Assembly: GCA_038087015.1 (NCBI GenBank)
Contig: JASBNA010000033.1
Span: 124,001-188,000, forward strand
DNA length: 64,000 nucleotides
Source: Cerrena zonata
Lineage: Eukaryota; Basidiomycota; Agaricomycetes; Polyporales; Cerrenaceae
Direction: 5' to 3'
The stretch's first letter is position 1; each line of letters opens with the position of its first letter. The notes beneath the pieces are model-generated. The model was given only the letters and a program-made list of their open reading frames with translations, was not told the origin of the DNA and made no database searches. This document shows positions 55,582 to 64,000 of the stretch, piece by piece. A program made the position numbers and the translations under genes.

Positions 55582-56055
55582 ATGCTTTCTCGTTCATTAC
55601 GTGTTGTTAGACCATCTATTCAATCAGTTAGATTGTTTTCAACTTCAAAAATTACTTTACAACATAATAAAGTTGACTCTAAAACTGCCAGTAATTTATC
55701 TGAAGTTACCGGTCCAGATTCTTCTTTAATTGGTCCTGGTGCTAAACCAGGTACTATTCCAACTAATGAAGATCAAGCTACTGGTTTAGAAAGATTTGAA
55801 ATGTTGGGTAAATTAGAAGGTATTGATGTTTGGGATATGGAAAATCCAATTAAAGAAGGTACTGGTCATCCAACCGATCCTTTCTTGGTTCCTTCTTATC
55901 TTGGTGAACGTATAGTTGGTTGTAAAGGTAAAGGTGATGAAGACCATAAACCTTATTGGATGAATGTTTCTGAAGATAAACCAGGTAGATGTTGGCATTG
56001 TGGTAATGTTTTCGCTATTAAATACTTGGGTTCTCCTGAACATCACCATCATTAA
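55582..56055 (+). CDS. COX4: Cytochrome c oxidase subunit IV (mammalian Vb type)
   Basis: Cox4 is a zinc-binding matrix-side subunit of complex IV. The 157-residue protein has a basic, Ser/Arg-rich mitochondrial presequence (MLSRSLRVVRPSIQSVRLFST), then the family body with TGLERFEMLGKLEGIDVWDM, PTDPFLVPSYLGERIVGCKG and the zinc motif GRCWHCGNVF. The three visible cysteines (one after ERIVG, two in CWHC) plus His match the family's metal site. The C-terminus is a His run (EHHHH). The length is near 155 in S. cerevisiae. Translation starts one base after the predicted leader intron, so splicing would set the translation context. It is divergent from RPS26. Confidence 0.96.
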   Translation: MLSRSLRVVRPSIQSVRLFSTSKITLQHNKVDSKTASNLSEVTGPDSSLIGPGAKPGTIPTNEDQATGLERFEMLGKLEGIDVWDMENPIKEGTGHPTDPFLVPSYLGERIVGCKGKGDEDHKPYWMNVSEDKPGRCWHCGNVFAIKYLGSPEHHHH

Positions 56056-56354
56056 ATTACGTCAATTCTTAGCTCATGTTCTCTTCTCCTTCAATCTGTT
56101 TCATTACTCCTTTCTATTTTATTTCTAAAAAGAAACATTTTAAAAAAAAAAATTTCCGGTCATATCATAGACTCATTGTCTCCTCCAAATTATATAAAGA
56201 TTCTCTATGATCACATAATTTTAAGTTAGCGTATTTCAATTCCGTGTAGTTATCTAGTTATGTTTATTTGGTTATCTGTCTTTTTTTTCCGCTCGTTGAT
56301 AAATTGTACTTCCAAGTACTACTTCGTTTTCAATCTAGTTTATTTCCCTCGATA

Positions 56355-57440
56355 ATGAAACCCCAAGTTCTATTCATTGGTGGCTTGAATAAATCGCTTC
56401 CTGAATATCAACGATTCAAGTCGAATTTCGAATGTATCGATTATAAAATTACAACAAAAGAACAATTAATCATCGATTTTAATACTAAATTTAAAAATAT
56501 CCTGGCTATTTATGGTGCCTGGCTTGGGTTTGTATTAATTGGTGGATTCAAAAATGATATCATTGATAATGCCCCTCCTAATTTGAAAATCATCTCGATT
56601 TGTTCGGTTGGTTATGACCCTTATGATACTAAAGCAATGGCTCAACGTAATATCATGTTAACAAATGTTCCCTCGGACGGTGCTGCTGAACCAGTGGCTG
56701 ATTTGGTCTTATATAATACTTTAACTAGTTTTAGAAACTTCCACTTAAATACTAGAAACTTTACTGCCGAGTCTAATCACACTGTTCATTTGAGAAGAAG
56801 TTTAGAATCAAGTTCTTTTGATAAAAATTCCGGCATAATTGATTTACAAAAAGATCATGAATACTCTTTTGGTGAAACTGTGATCAATAGACCCTGTTTA
56901 TCACCACGAAATCATCATGTCGTCATCTTGGGGTTTGGTAAGATTGGCCAGTTGATTGGTAAAAAATTGGCCGATATTGGTATGGTTATCCATTATGTTA
57001 AAAGAACTGACTTATCACAAGCTGAAAAATCAAATTTGGGCTACGATGCTACTTTCCATTCTTCTTTGGATTCCGCTAAATTTGCGGATCTAGTCGTGAT
57101 TTCATTACCGGAAACCCCAGAAACAAGACATTTGATAAATGAGCAGTCAATTAATAGTTTCGACAAACCTTTTAGAATCATCAACGTTGGCCGTGGTCCG
57201 GTGATTGACGAAATCGCTTTAGTTAATGGGTTAAAATCAGGTAAAATCTTATTTGCAGCTTTAGACGTTTTTGAAAACGAACCTTCAGTGAATCCACAAC
57301 TATTCGGTAGACAAGACGTGGTATTGACTCCTCACGTTGGAGCCTCAACCGTCGAAAACTTCGACTACACTGCTGTCCAAGCATTGAAGAATATTGAAAA
57401 TGTTTTAAATGGCAGTCTGCCCTTGAATAAAGTGAATTAA
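56355..57440 (+). CDS. D-isomer-specific 2-hydroxyacid dehydrogenase
   Basis: This NAD(P)-dependent oxidoreductase belongs to the family that includes glyoxylate/hydroxypyruvate reductases (S. cerevisiae Gor1, YPL113C, YGL185C). The 361-residue product shows the Rossmann motif GFGKIGQLIGKKLADIG near 195-211, and the catalytic Arg, Glu and His in INVGRGPVIDE, DVFENEP and LTPHVGAST. N-terminal catalytic-domain markers are ISICSVGYDPYDTKAM and TNVPSDGAAEPVADL. I chose ATG 56355 (MKPQVLFIGG), since the upstream in-frame region is leader-like. An insertion of about 30 residues (near 150-180) precedes the Rossmann fold. The substrate cannot be read from sequence; YPL113C-like is the closest guess. 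Confidence 0.9.
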   Translation: MKPQVLFIGGLNKSLPEYQRFKSNFECIDYKITTKEQLIIDFNTKFKNILAIYGAWLGFVLIGGFKNDIIDNAPPNLKIISICSVGYDPYDTKAMAQRNIMLTNVPSDGAAEPVADLVLYNTLTSFRNFHLNTRNFTAESNHTVHLRRSLESSSFDKNSGIIDLQKDHEYSFGETVINRPCLSPRNHHVVILGFGKIGQLIGKKLADIGMVIHYVKRTDLSQAEKSNLGYDATFHSSLDSAKFADLVVISLPETPETRHLINEQSINSFDKPFRIINVGRGPVIDEIALVNGLKSGKILFAALDVFENEPSVNPQLFGRQDVVLTPHVGASTVENFDYTAVQALKNIENVLNGSLPLNKVN

Positions 57441-57449
57441 TATAATAAC

Positions 57450-57560
57450 TTAACCAATAAAAGTTATTCAATAAAAGTTAATCTATAAGTTAATCTATAA
57501 GTTATTCAAAGGTATTCGATAAAAGTTATTCAATAAAAGTTAATTAATAAAAGTTTTACT
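57450..57560. repeat. AT-rich imperfect repeat around AATAAAAGTTA
   Basis: Variants of AATAAAAGTTATTC and AATCTATAAGTT recur seven or eight times with a 12-15 bp spacing directly downstream of the dehydrogenase stop codon. This may simply be 3'-end A/T-rich sequence that has slipped during replication. Confidence 0.6.
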
Positions 57561-57697
57561 TACCCCAGATTTTGTAGTTGCAAATTTTTTCTCATGGTTT
57601 TTGATAAAGAATTGAAAACTGCGAAAATTGTTTGTTATTTCTGCAAAAAAACAACAAAAATTACTTTAATTAGCCGCCATCCAACATTCTATCAGCC

Positions 57698-59554
57698 ATG
57701 TCTCTGCAAATTGTTAAGCAACGGAAGACATCGAAGAGGAAACTTGACTCTAATGAGTCACACGTTGTGGTGAACGAGTTTCATGTTAAAATTCTACATT
57801 TTTTAATAGAGAATTTGATTCCATTCGATTCGGTAACCAATTCAAGCTTTAAAAATCTCCTACTCCATCTCCACCATAGTGCAGTTCAGTTGCCGGATGT
57901 CGAGACCTTGCTTCATTTGGCTAACCAGATGTATAACGACTACCAGAATTATTTTCGGGAATATTTTGCTAACCACGAGGAAATATCCATTTCATTAACT
58001 TGTCATAGTTACCAATTTCTCAAAGATGAAGAGCCTTATATATTCTTGAGTGCTAGTTATATTGATTCCCGGTTCAAGTTATGTGAATTACCTTTAGGAG
58101 TTTTCAATTACAACTCTACAAATCTATCAAATCTAATTGTAAGAAATACCTTTTTGAATAATTATAAGGGCAAATTAAATTTTATTACTTCGAACTGTTC
58201 TTTTGACGAAAGGTGTTTGGATATCTTCAAATTTGTGATTAATGAACCAGGAATTGATATCAAAGACAAAGTACTTCCATGTGTTCCTTCATTTCTTAAT
58301 TCAAGAGTAGAAATATTTCTTAATCAATTAAGGCCCGCTTTTGAATTAGAACATCCCACCCAATTGAATATAAATTCAATCACCTCTTCCGATGATGTGA
58401 TTCCTCATTTAACACAAGCTTTCCTTGGGCCTATTTATACCAAGTTTAAAGCAATTCCTTTTGCTTTATTAAGTCCTTGTAATGATGATGAGGAAGGGGC
58501 ATATTTAGATATTTTGAAGAGTACTTCAAAAAACAATGACCGAAACATCACCCTCATGTTTTTAAATAGTTGTTTGGTTTATAAAGATAAAATTGGTGAA
58601 ATCAGTGATGTTGGATTAAACGATTTAGAATGGCAGCTTGTTGATTTTTTAGTGCAATTCAGTCGAATCATTTGTGAAATTTTCATTCATATCTTTGATA
58701 ATTCCCACGCAACATCTCATATGGCGCTCAAATGGTTGAAAATAATAATTATTAAATTAATCTCTTTTGAAAAATTACTTGATAAAAACTATCCTTTAAT
58801 TGAAACAAAAATTTCGCAGCCGTTTAAAAATTTTTTAGCTTCGATTGAATCTTTCCATAATGAAATGGAAAATAAATACGATTTGATTCTTTCAAGTTAT
58901 TTGCATCCTTCTACTAAACGTCTTTTAAAAGAGAAGGACGTCAATAAAATCACTTCCAATGTTGAAAAATTAAGTAAAAATGATGATCCCCACCAATTTG
59001 AAACTAGTGACATCGAAAGTCTTCTCTTGAAAACTTTCAACTGTTTAGGAAGCTCAACTGAATGCTACGATTATGAAACTTCCGCTGCTTCAGATATGAA
59101 TTATCAAAAACAAGCAAACTTCCTCGCAAAGGAATCCGGTCCCTTCATTCTACAATTTTGGAAAAAAAATAAAAAAAAATACCCCATACTTTCCAAGTTA
59201 GCCCGCAAAAGTTTATCGATCCAAATTTGCAGTGATCGTAGATATGAATCATTCAAGATGAATTTCGATAAATTATCAACATCGATTCATAATGCTCCCA
59301 ACTCTCCTTGCACATTACAGGAATTGTTCTTTTTGAATAGACTCAGCGAACAATACGACTTATCTTCATTCGATCCAAAATGTCTTGATTCCAACATCGA
59401 AGATGTAAGACTTGAATCTGGTGAAATCGATATCTATAATGAACATAACAGTACCATTCAAGAGTCTACTTTCTTGTGCAGCAGCGAAATCGAAATCACC
59501 GAAAATGATCTTACAAGAAAATCTAAAAAAAGCCAATTTTCAGTTTCTACCTAA
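57698..59554 (+). CDS. hAT-transposase-derived protein, probably domesticated
   Basis: The intact 618-codon ORF has hAT-superfamily layout. The N-terminal third reads like a hAT transposase after the zinc finger (IPFDSVTNSSFKNLL, ISLTCHSYQF, YIFLSASYIDSRFKLCEL), and the C-terminal hATC dimerisation region is clear at about 470-530 (FWKKNKKKYPILSKLARKSLSI followed by SDRRYESF). No BED zinc finger precedes it: the ORF starts about 25 residues before the hAT-like part. At the first catalytic position, where active hATs have LTxDxWT, this protein has LTCHSYQ. At the second, where tDNAsN is usual, it has TSNCSFDE. The frame is clean and I saw no terminal inverted repeats. This points to an exapted, non-mobile gene, with an unknown role, perhaps DNA binding or regulation. 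Confidence 0.82.
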   Translation: MSLQIVKQRKTSKRKLDSNESHVVVNEFHVKILHFLIENLIPFDSVTNSSFKNLLLHLHHSAVQLPDVETLLHLANQMYNDYQNYFREYFANHEEISISLTCHSYQFLKDEEPYIFLSASYIDSRFKLCELPLGVFNYNSTNLSNLIVRNTFLNNYKGKLNFITSNCSFDERCLDIFKFVINEPGIDIKDKVLPCVPSFLNSRVEIFLNQLRPAFELEHPTQLNINSITSSDDVIPHLTQAFLGPIYTKFKAIPFALLSPCNDDEEGAYLDILKSTSKNNDRNITLMFLNSCLVYKDKIGEISDVGLNDLEWQLVDFLVQFSRIICEIFIHIFDNSHATSHMALKWLKIIIIKLISFEKLLDKNYPLIETKISQPFKNFLASIESFHNEMENKYDLILSSYLHPSTKRLLKEKDVNKITSNVEKLSKNDDPHQFETSDIESLLLKTFNCLGSSTECYDYETSAASDMNYQKQANFLAKESGPFILQFWKKNKKKYPILSKLARKSLSIQICSDRRYESFKMNFDKLSTSIHNAPNSPCTLQELFFLNRLSEQYDLSSFDPKCLDSNIEDVRLESGEIDIYNEHNSTIQESTFLCSSEIEITENDLTRKSKKSQFSVST

Positions 59555-60026
59555 CGGTAGACGTTTCGTATCGTCACAATGCCCTTCGTATAGATTATTG
59601 TAGAGAATAAATAGGGTTGCAAATATAAAATTAACTGTAAAAGACAGCAAAATCAAAAATAATTAAGACAAATCGGCAAAATTCGCAATGAGCCAAACAA
59701 AACAAAAAAAAAAAGCATGGAAAAAAAAAAAAAACAAATGGCAAGTTAAGAGCTTCAGGAACAGTGTGTAGAACCCAAAATTCAGTACAACTTGTTGAAT
59801 CTGGTGAACCTTTATATACTTTAATTGAACAATACTGATTTAAGATTGATCTTTAGAGACGAACACGATAGCTACTTAGCCCGGAGAAGAATAATTCATT
59901 GATAGATAGATTGATCGTTAATGTCCAAGTAAGGTTGCTTTTCATATATTCCCACAAATTCAGGTATAATTACAAGTAGACTTAAATCTTAGCAAAAGGG
60001 TTAACATCGAGGAGTTATCATTGGCA
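59555..60026. promoter_or_regulatory. Intergenic region upstream of SLA1
   Basis: These 472 bp hold the SLA1 promoter and the 3' flank of the hAT-derived gene. Two A tracts (A13 and A14) lie near 59704-59734. I looked for a terminal inverted repeat matching the 57.4-57.7 kb flank and saw none. No gene is seen. Confidence 0.45.
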
Positions 60027-63000
60027 ATGTCTTCATTATATATTGGAGTCTATAAGGCATTGTATGATTATGCCGCTCAAGCAGACGAAGAATTGACGTT
60101 GAGAGCAGATGATCTATTATATTTATTGGAAAAATCCGATATAGATGATTGGTGGAAAGTTAAGAAGAGAGTAGTTCCAGTTGGCGATGAAGAAGTGGAA
60201 GAACCGGTTGGTTTAGTTCCTTCCAATTATATTGAACTGGTATGTATGATTGTTTACTTGATTTTCGATAAACTATTTACTAACAATTTCACAAGGCTCA
60301 AGTGATTAAAACAGCAAGTGCTTTATATGATTATGATAAGCAAACTGAAGAAGAACTTTCTTTTAAAGAAGGTGAACATTTCAATATCTTTGATCTCAGT
60401 GATCCAGATTGGTTACTTGTTGGGGATTCAACCAATCAATTGTTTGGTTTTATTCCTTCTAACTATATAGAATTGCACAATTCAAATGCCGCTGTAAACA
60501 CTCCAATTGCTCCCCAACCTCAACAGGCAGCATTTCAACTTCCACCTCAATCACAACCACAACAGCAACCTCAGCCATCGCAATTTATTCCACCACCTCA
60601 GCATCCTTCTCACCAACCCGTCGATAAATCTCCAAGTCATCAATCTTATAATGATTCATCAACTGACCCTAGTCCCCAGTCAAGAGGAGGTTATGATTAC
60701 AATGACGTTGGGGATGATATCGATGATGATGCTCCTCCTCCAATGCCTAGCAGACCAACTGGCTCTGGTTCTGCCCCAGCTCCATCGGCTCCTCGTCCTT
60801 TGCAACCATCAACCACTGGTAATAAAGTGGGCGATTACGAACAGGAAGAAGATATATCTGCTCAACCAGAACATAGTTTCGATGGGGAATTTTTCACTTG
60901 GTATATCGATGAAGTTGATGGTCGTAAAAAGAGAGCCGTCATTTTTTCAATAGGTAAAGGTTTGGTGATTATGAAACCAAATACTAGTAACCCTAAAAAA
61001 TTAAAACTCAAATCAGCATCTCAATTAGATAACGAATGGAGAATTAAAGACATCATTCAATTCAGTCATGAAAAGAAACATGTTTTTTTGGATATGAAAA
61101 ACCCAGATTCTTCAATTGAATTACACGCCGGTTCAAAAGATGTGGCCGAAGCTATTATTTCAATCTTGGGTGATTTGAAAGGTGCAGAACGTGCTCAAGG
61201 TTTGAAAGAAGTTGTAACTGCATCTCGTGCTGCCACTGATTCAAGTAATAGAAGAGTTGGTAAATTGTTGTTTGATTTTGTTGCTCAAGGTGATGATGAG
61301 TTGGGCTGTAAAGAAGGGGATGAAGTTTATATTGTTAATGATACAAAATCAAAAGATTGGTGGATGTGTGAAAATATCGATACTAAAAAACAAGGGGTTG
61401 TTCCATCTTCTTATATAGAAATTGTTGGTACTGCTAATTTGGATAAATTAACTGATGGCCCTCAAAGAAGAAAATCTTTAAAATCAAGCTCTAAAGGTAG
61501 AGTAGTTGAGAGTAGTCGCAAACATCATAGATCTAGAGATGAACGTGACAGGATTAGAGAACGTGATCGTATACAGAGAGACAAATCAAGCTCTAAACGT
61601 AGTGATGGTGATAAATCAATGCCAAATTATCATAGAGTTAGAACTTGGATTGACAGCTCTGGTTCTTTCAAAGTTGAAGCAGAATTTTTGGGTTGTGTTG
61701 AAGGTAAAATTCATTTGCATAAAAGTAATGGTGTTAAAATTGCTGTTGCTGCAAATAAGCTTTCAATCGAAGATTTAGAATATGTTGAAAAAATTACTGG
61801 TACTTCCTTGGCTCAATATAAAGACGAAGTTCTTAAGCAAAATTTGAAGAAGAAGACTGGCGCTACTAAATCATCGGTTGCTGCTATTAATGACATCCCC
61901 CTCCTCAGCCATCAAGACCTAAGACTACAACTTCTGTGTCTACCAGTGAGCCAGAATATGATTGGTTTGAATTTTTCCTTCAATGTGGCGTTGACATTGG
62001 TAACTGTCAACGTTACACTCTCAATTTCAATCGTGAACAAATGGATGAAAATATTTTGGAAGATATTAACCCATCTTTATTACGTACTTTAGGATTGAGA
62101 GAAGGTGATATTTTACGAGTCATGAAATTCTTGGATAATAAATTCAATAGAAAGAGTCATGCAGAAGAGGTTCCAGCAAATACTGGAAGCTTGTTCACTG
62201 AGTCTTCTGGTGCTTTGAAAAACAATTCAAATAGTGAAATCTCTAAAGTCAGTGCCAAAGCATTACCTTCTCCATCACCTAATAAGACTGTCGAACAACA
62301 ATCACAAGAAAATAAATTTGAGGATGATGCTTGGGCGGTAAAACCTGCTGCAAGATCCAATGAAGATCTTTCAAAACCAAGTTCTCGCCCTCAAACTCCT
62401 CAATACACTGGTTCATTGCAAGACTTGGTTAATATTAAGCCATTGGAACTGAATAACAAGCCAGCAGTACCTGAGAAAGACAGACCCTGTTAATGCACCT
62501 CCAGCTGCTTCAGTTACGCCTTCCGCCCCTGCTCTTACTCCTGTAAAGACTGGTAGCTTGGTTCAACCGGGTGATCAATTCTCTGTTCAGAAAACTGGAG
62601 GTGGATTGGCTAGTCAAACTACCGGTAACTTCAAACCAGTTTCCGCTCAACAAACCGGTAACTTGATTCCTGCCCAACCAACCGGGTTTGCTCCAATTAC
62701 TGCTCAACCTACCGGTTTCATGCCAATTCAACCAACTGGATTTGTTCCAGTACAAGCAACTGGTATTTTACAACCTCAAATTACATTCGGTATTGTTCCC
62801 TTACAAACTGGAGCTACTACTTTCACTGCTCAAAAAACTGGTCCTCAATCCACTATGCCAACAACTTCATTCAACCAGCTTCCTATGCAACCAACTTTAC
62901 AAACTGGTAATGTCACTATGCCCCAAACCTCTTTCGGCAGCCAACCAACTGGCGGTAACATGCCTCAAACCAGCTTCGGGGGTCAATCAACTGGTGGATT

Positions 63001-63644
63001 TATGTCTATTCAAAATACTGCTTCAATGGTTCCAACCCAACGTACTGGTGGATTCGTGCCACAATCTGCGTTTGGCCAGCAAATTACCGGTGGTGCTAAT
63101 TTAAGCCAAACTTCATTTGGAGGACAACCAACTGGTGGATTCCCTCAAACCTCATTTGGGTCAACCCACTGGTGGATTCCCACAAACCTCATTCGGTCAA
63201 CCTGCTCAGCAATTCCCACAAACCTCATTTGGGGGTCAACCAACCGGCGGCTTTCAACAACCAAACCAATTCCCACAAAATACATTTGGCCAACCAGCTC
63301 AACAGTTCCCACAAACATCATTCGGACAACCAGCTCAACAGTTCCCGCAAACTACATTTGGACAACCGCAACAGTTTCCTCAACAAGGTTTTGCTCAACC
63401 TGATATGAATCAAATGACCAACATGTTCCAGAACACCGGTATAAGCAGCCCAAATACTTTTGGCCAAGCACAACCAAATACAACCTTTGGTCAACAACCT
63501 ACCTTTGATGGATTCAATCAACCCTTACAAGCTCAACCAACTGGTGCTGGTTTTGGTAATGCGCCTGGATCGTTACAACCACAACCAACTGGTAAAAGAG
63601 CAAACCTTCAATCTGCCACCCCTGACAATCCATTTGGATTCTGA
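60027..63644 (+). CDS. SLA1: Sla1, endocytic SH3 adaptor, two exons (three 1-nt frame breaks)
   Basis: Sla1 links clathrin-coat cargo to actin assembly in endocytosis. Exon 1 (60027-60239) is SH3 domain 1 ([16 protein letters not shown]...GLVPSNYIE). Exon 2, from 60296, carries SH3-2, a Pro/Gln-rich linker, a PH-like segment ([20 protein letters not shown]), SH3-3 ([15 protein letters not shown]), SHD1 ([18 protein letters not shown]), which binds NPFxD, SHD2 ([18 protein letters not shown]), and a long C-terminal array of QPTG / [12 protein letters not shown] repeats ending TPDNPFGF. Breaks: missing C in the run near 61898, extra C at 62486-62488, and extra G at 63157-63160. Correction gives 1186 residues (1244 in S. 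cerevisiae). Start is ATG 60027; the TTG two codons upstream is not used. Confidence 0.94.
60240..60295 (+). other. Spliceosomal intron of SLA1
   Basis: This 56-nt intron has GTATGT at 60240-60245, TACTAAC at about 60279-60285 and CAAG at the 3' end. Removing it joins SNYIE-L to [14 protein letters not shown] in frame, exactly at the boundary between SH3-1 and SH3-2. S. cerevisiae SLA1 has no intron here. The last exon-1 codon is CTG. Confidence 0.92.
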
Positions 63645-64000
63645 GACACTTTCCATGGTACCATGTTCTATTCTTACATCAACTCATACTGCAAAAGTTA
63701 AGTTTGTTATTTTTCAATTTTTTTTTTCATCATTTTCATTTTCCTTTTACCTTTCTTTGATTTCGATTGAGTTTTCTTTTATCATGTTTATTCTACAAAA
63801 CTATTTTAGTTTTTAATTCTGCTCTAGTTTGTACTAATTCAGAGTCATTTTAGATTCAACTATAAATGTTTGATTTCCTATTTATATACGTCTTTTAATA
63901 GAGTTTGAGCGCGAGACAAAATTGTAACACTTTTTAACAGCCACGGGAGACACCTACCACTTCTCCAATTATCACCATATAAAGCTAACACTTGGTAATT
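63645..64000. other. 3' flank of SLA1 to window end
   Basis: These 356 bp are T-rich (T9-T10 tract near 63718) and then ordinary AT-rich intergenic DNA. I see no gene, RNA or repeat. Confidence 0.45.

Overview
The window is nuclear DNA of a budding yeast, most likely a CTG-clade (Candida/Debaryomyces-type) ascomycete. Support: compact AT-rich gene layout on both strands, yeast introns with GTATGT / TACTAAC / AG signals, S. cerevisiae-like gene families throughout (PRP8, CDC23, NPR3, RGD2, CYB2, SLA1, CDC55), MNN4-like mannosylphosphate genes, AGGGCNNNNGCCCT plus CACGTG elements at ribosomal-protein promoters (the Tbf1/Cbf1 arrangement known from Candida), and very few in-frame CTG codons (two checked ones fall where Ser is a common residue in relatives). 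The species cannot be named from the sequence.

Layout. 1-5.7 kb: 3' end of a YCF1/BPT1-like ABC transporter, mitochondrial pyruvate carrier MPC2, an acidic coiled-coil protein and CDC23. 6-11 kb: LCB1 and an Asi-type inner-nuclear-membrane RING protein, both on minus. 11.2-18.5 kb: PRP8. 18.6-23 kb: NPR3, a peroxisomal enoyl-CoA isomerase and an ARF GTPase, all on minus. 23.3-30.4 kb: an unrecognised nuclear-looking protein, an S/T-P-rich protein and RGD2. 30.9-38.3 kb: CYB2, DCR2, a small unknown gene and COY1. 38.6-43.2 kb: RPL21 and RPS9 (both with tiny first exons), DPH6 and INO4. 43.5-49.6 kb: a 60-aa GPI-type wall protein and two tandem MNN4-like genes. 50.5-56 kb: NTA1, COX13, CDC55, RPS26 and COX4; the last two share a motif-rich divergent promoter and each appears to carry a 5'-UTR intron. 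56.3-63.6 kb: a D-2-hydroxyacid dehydrogenase, a gene derived from a hAT transposase, and SLA1 with a 56-nt intron.

The genes are unrelated housekeeping functions rather than one pathway. Local themes are respiration (MPC2, CYB2, COX13, COX4), translation (RPL21, RPS9, DPH6, RPS26), endocytosis/polarity (RGD2, SLA1) and cell-surface mannan (the MNN4-like pair).

A major caution is that eight otherwise well-conserved genes (CDC23, PRP8, NPR3, RGD2, CYB2, DCR2, one MNN4-like gene, SLA1) are interrupted by about 20 single-base insertions or deletions. In every one of the eight, correcting these gives a total length divisible by three and a family-like protein. Several are essential in S. cerevisiae. 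I therefore read the breaks as base-level sequence errors, not pseudogenes, and give each gene as one feature.

The most unusual biological item is the hAT-derived gene at 57.7-59.6 kb: a clean 618-codon ORF that keeps the fold landmarks but has lost residues expected at catalytic positions, suggesting domestication.
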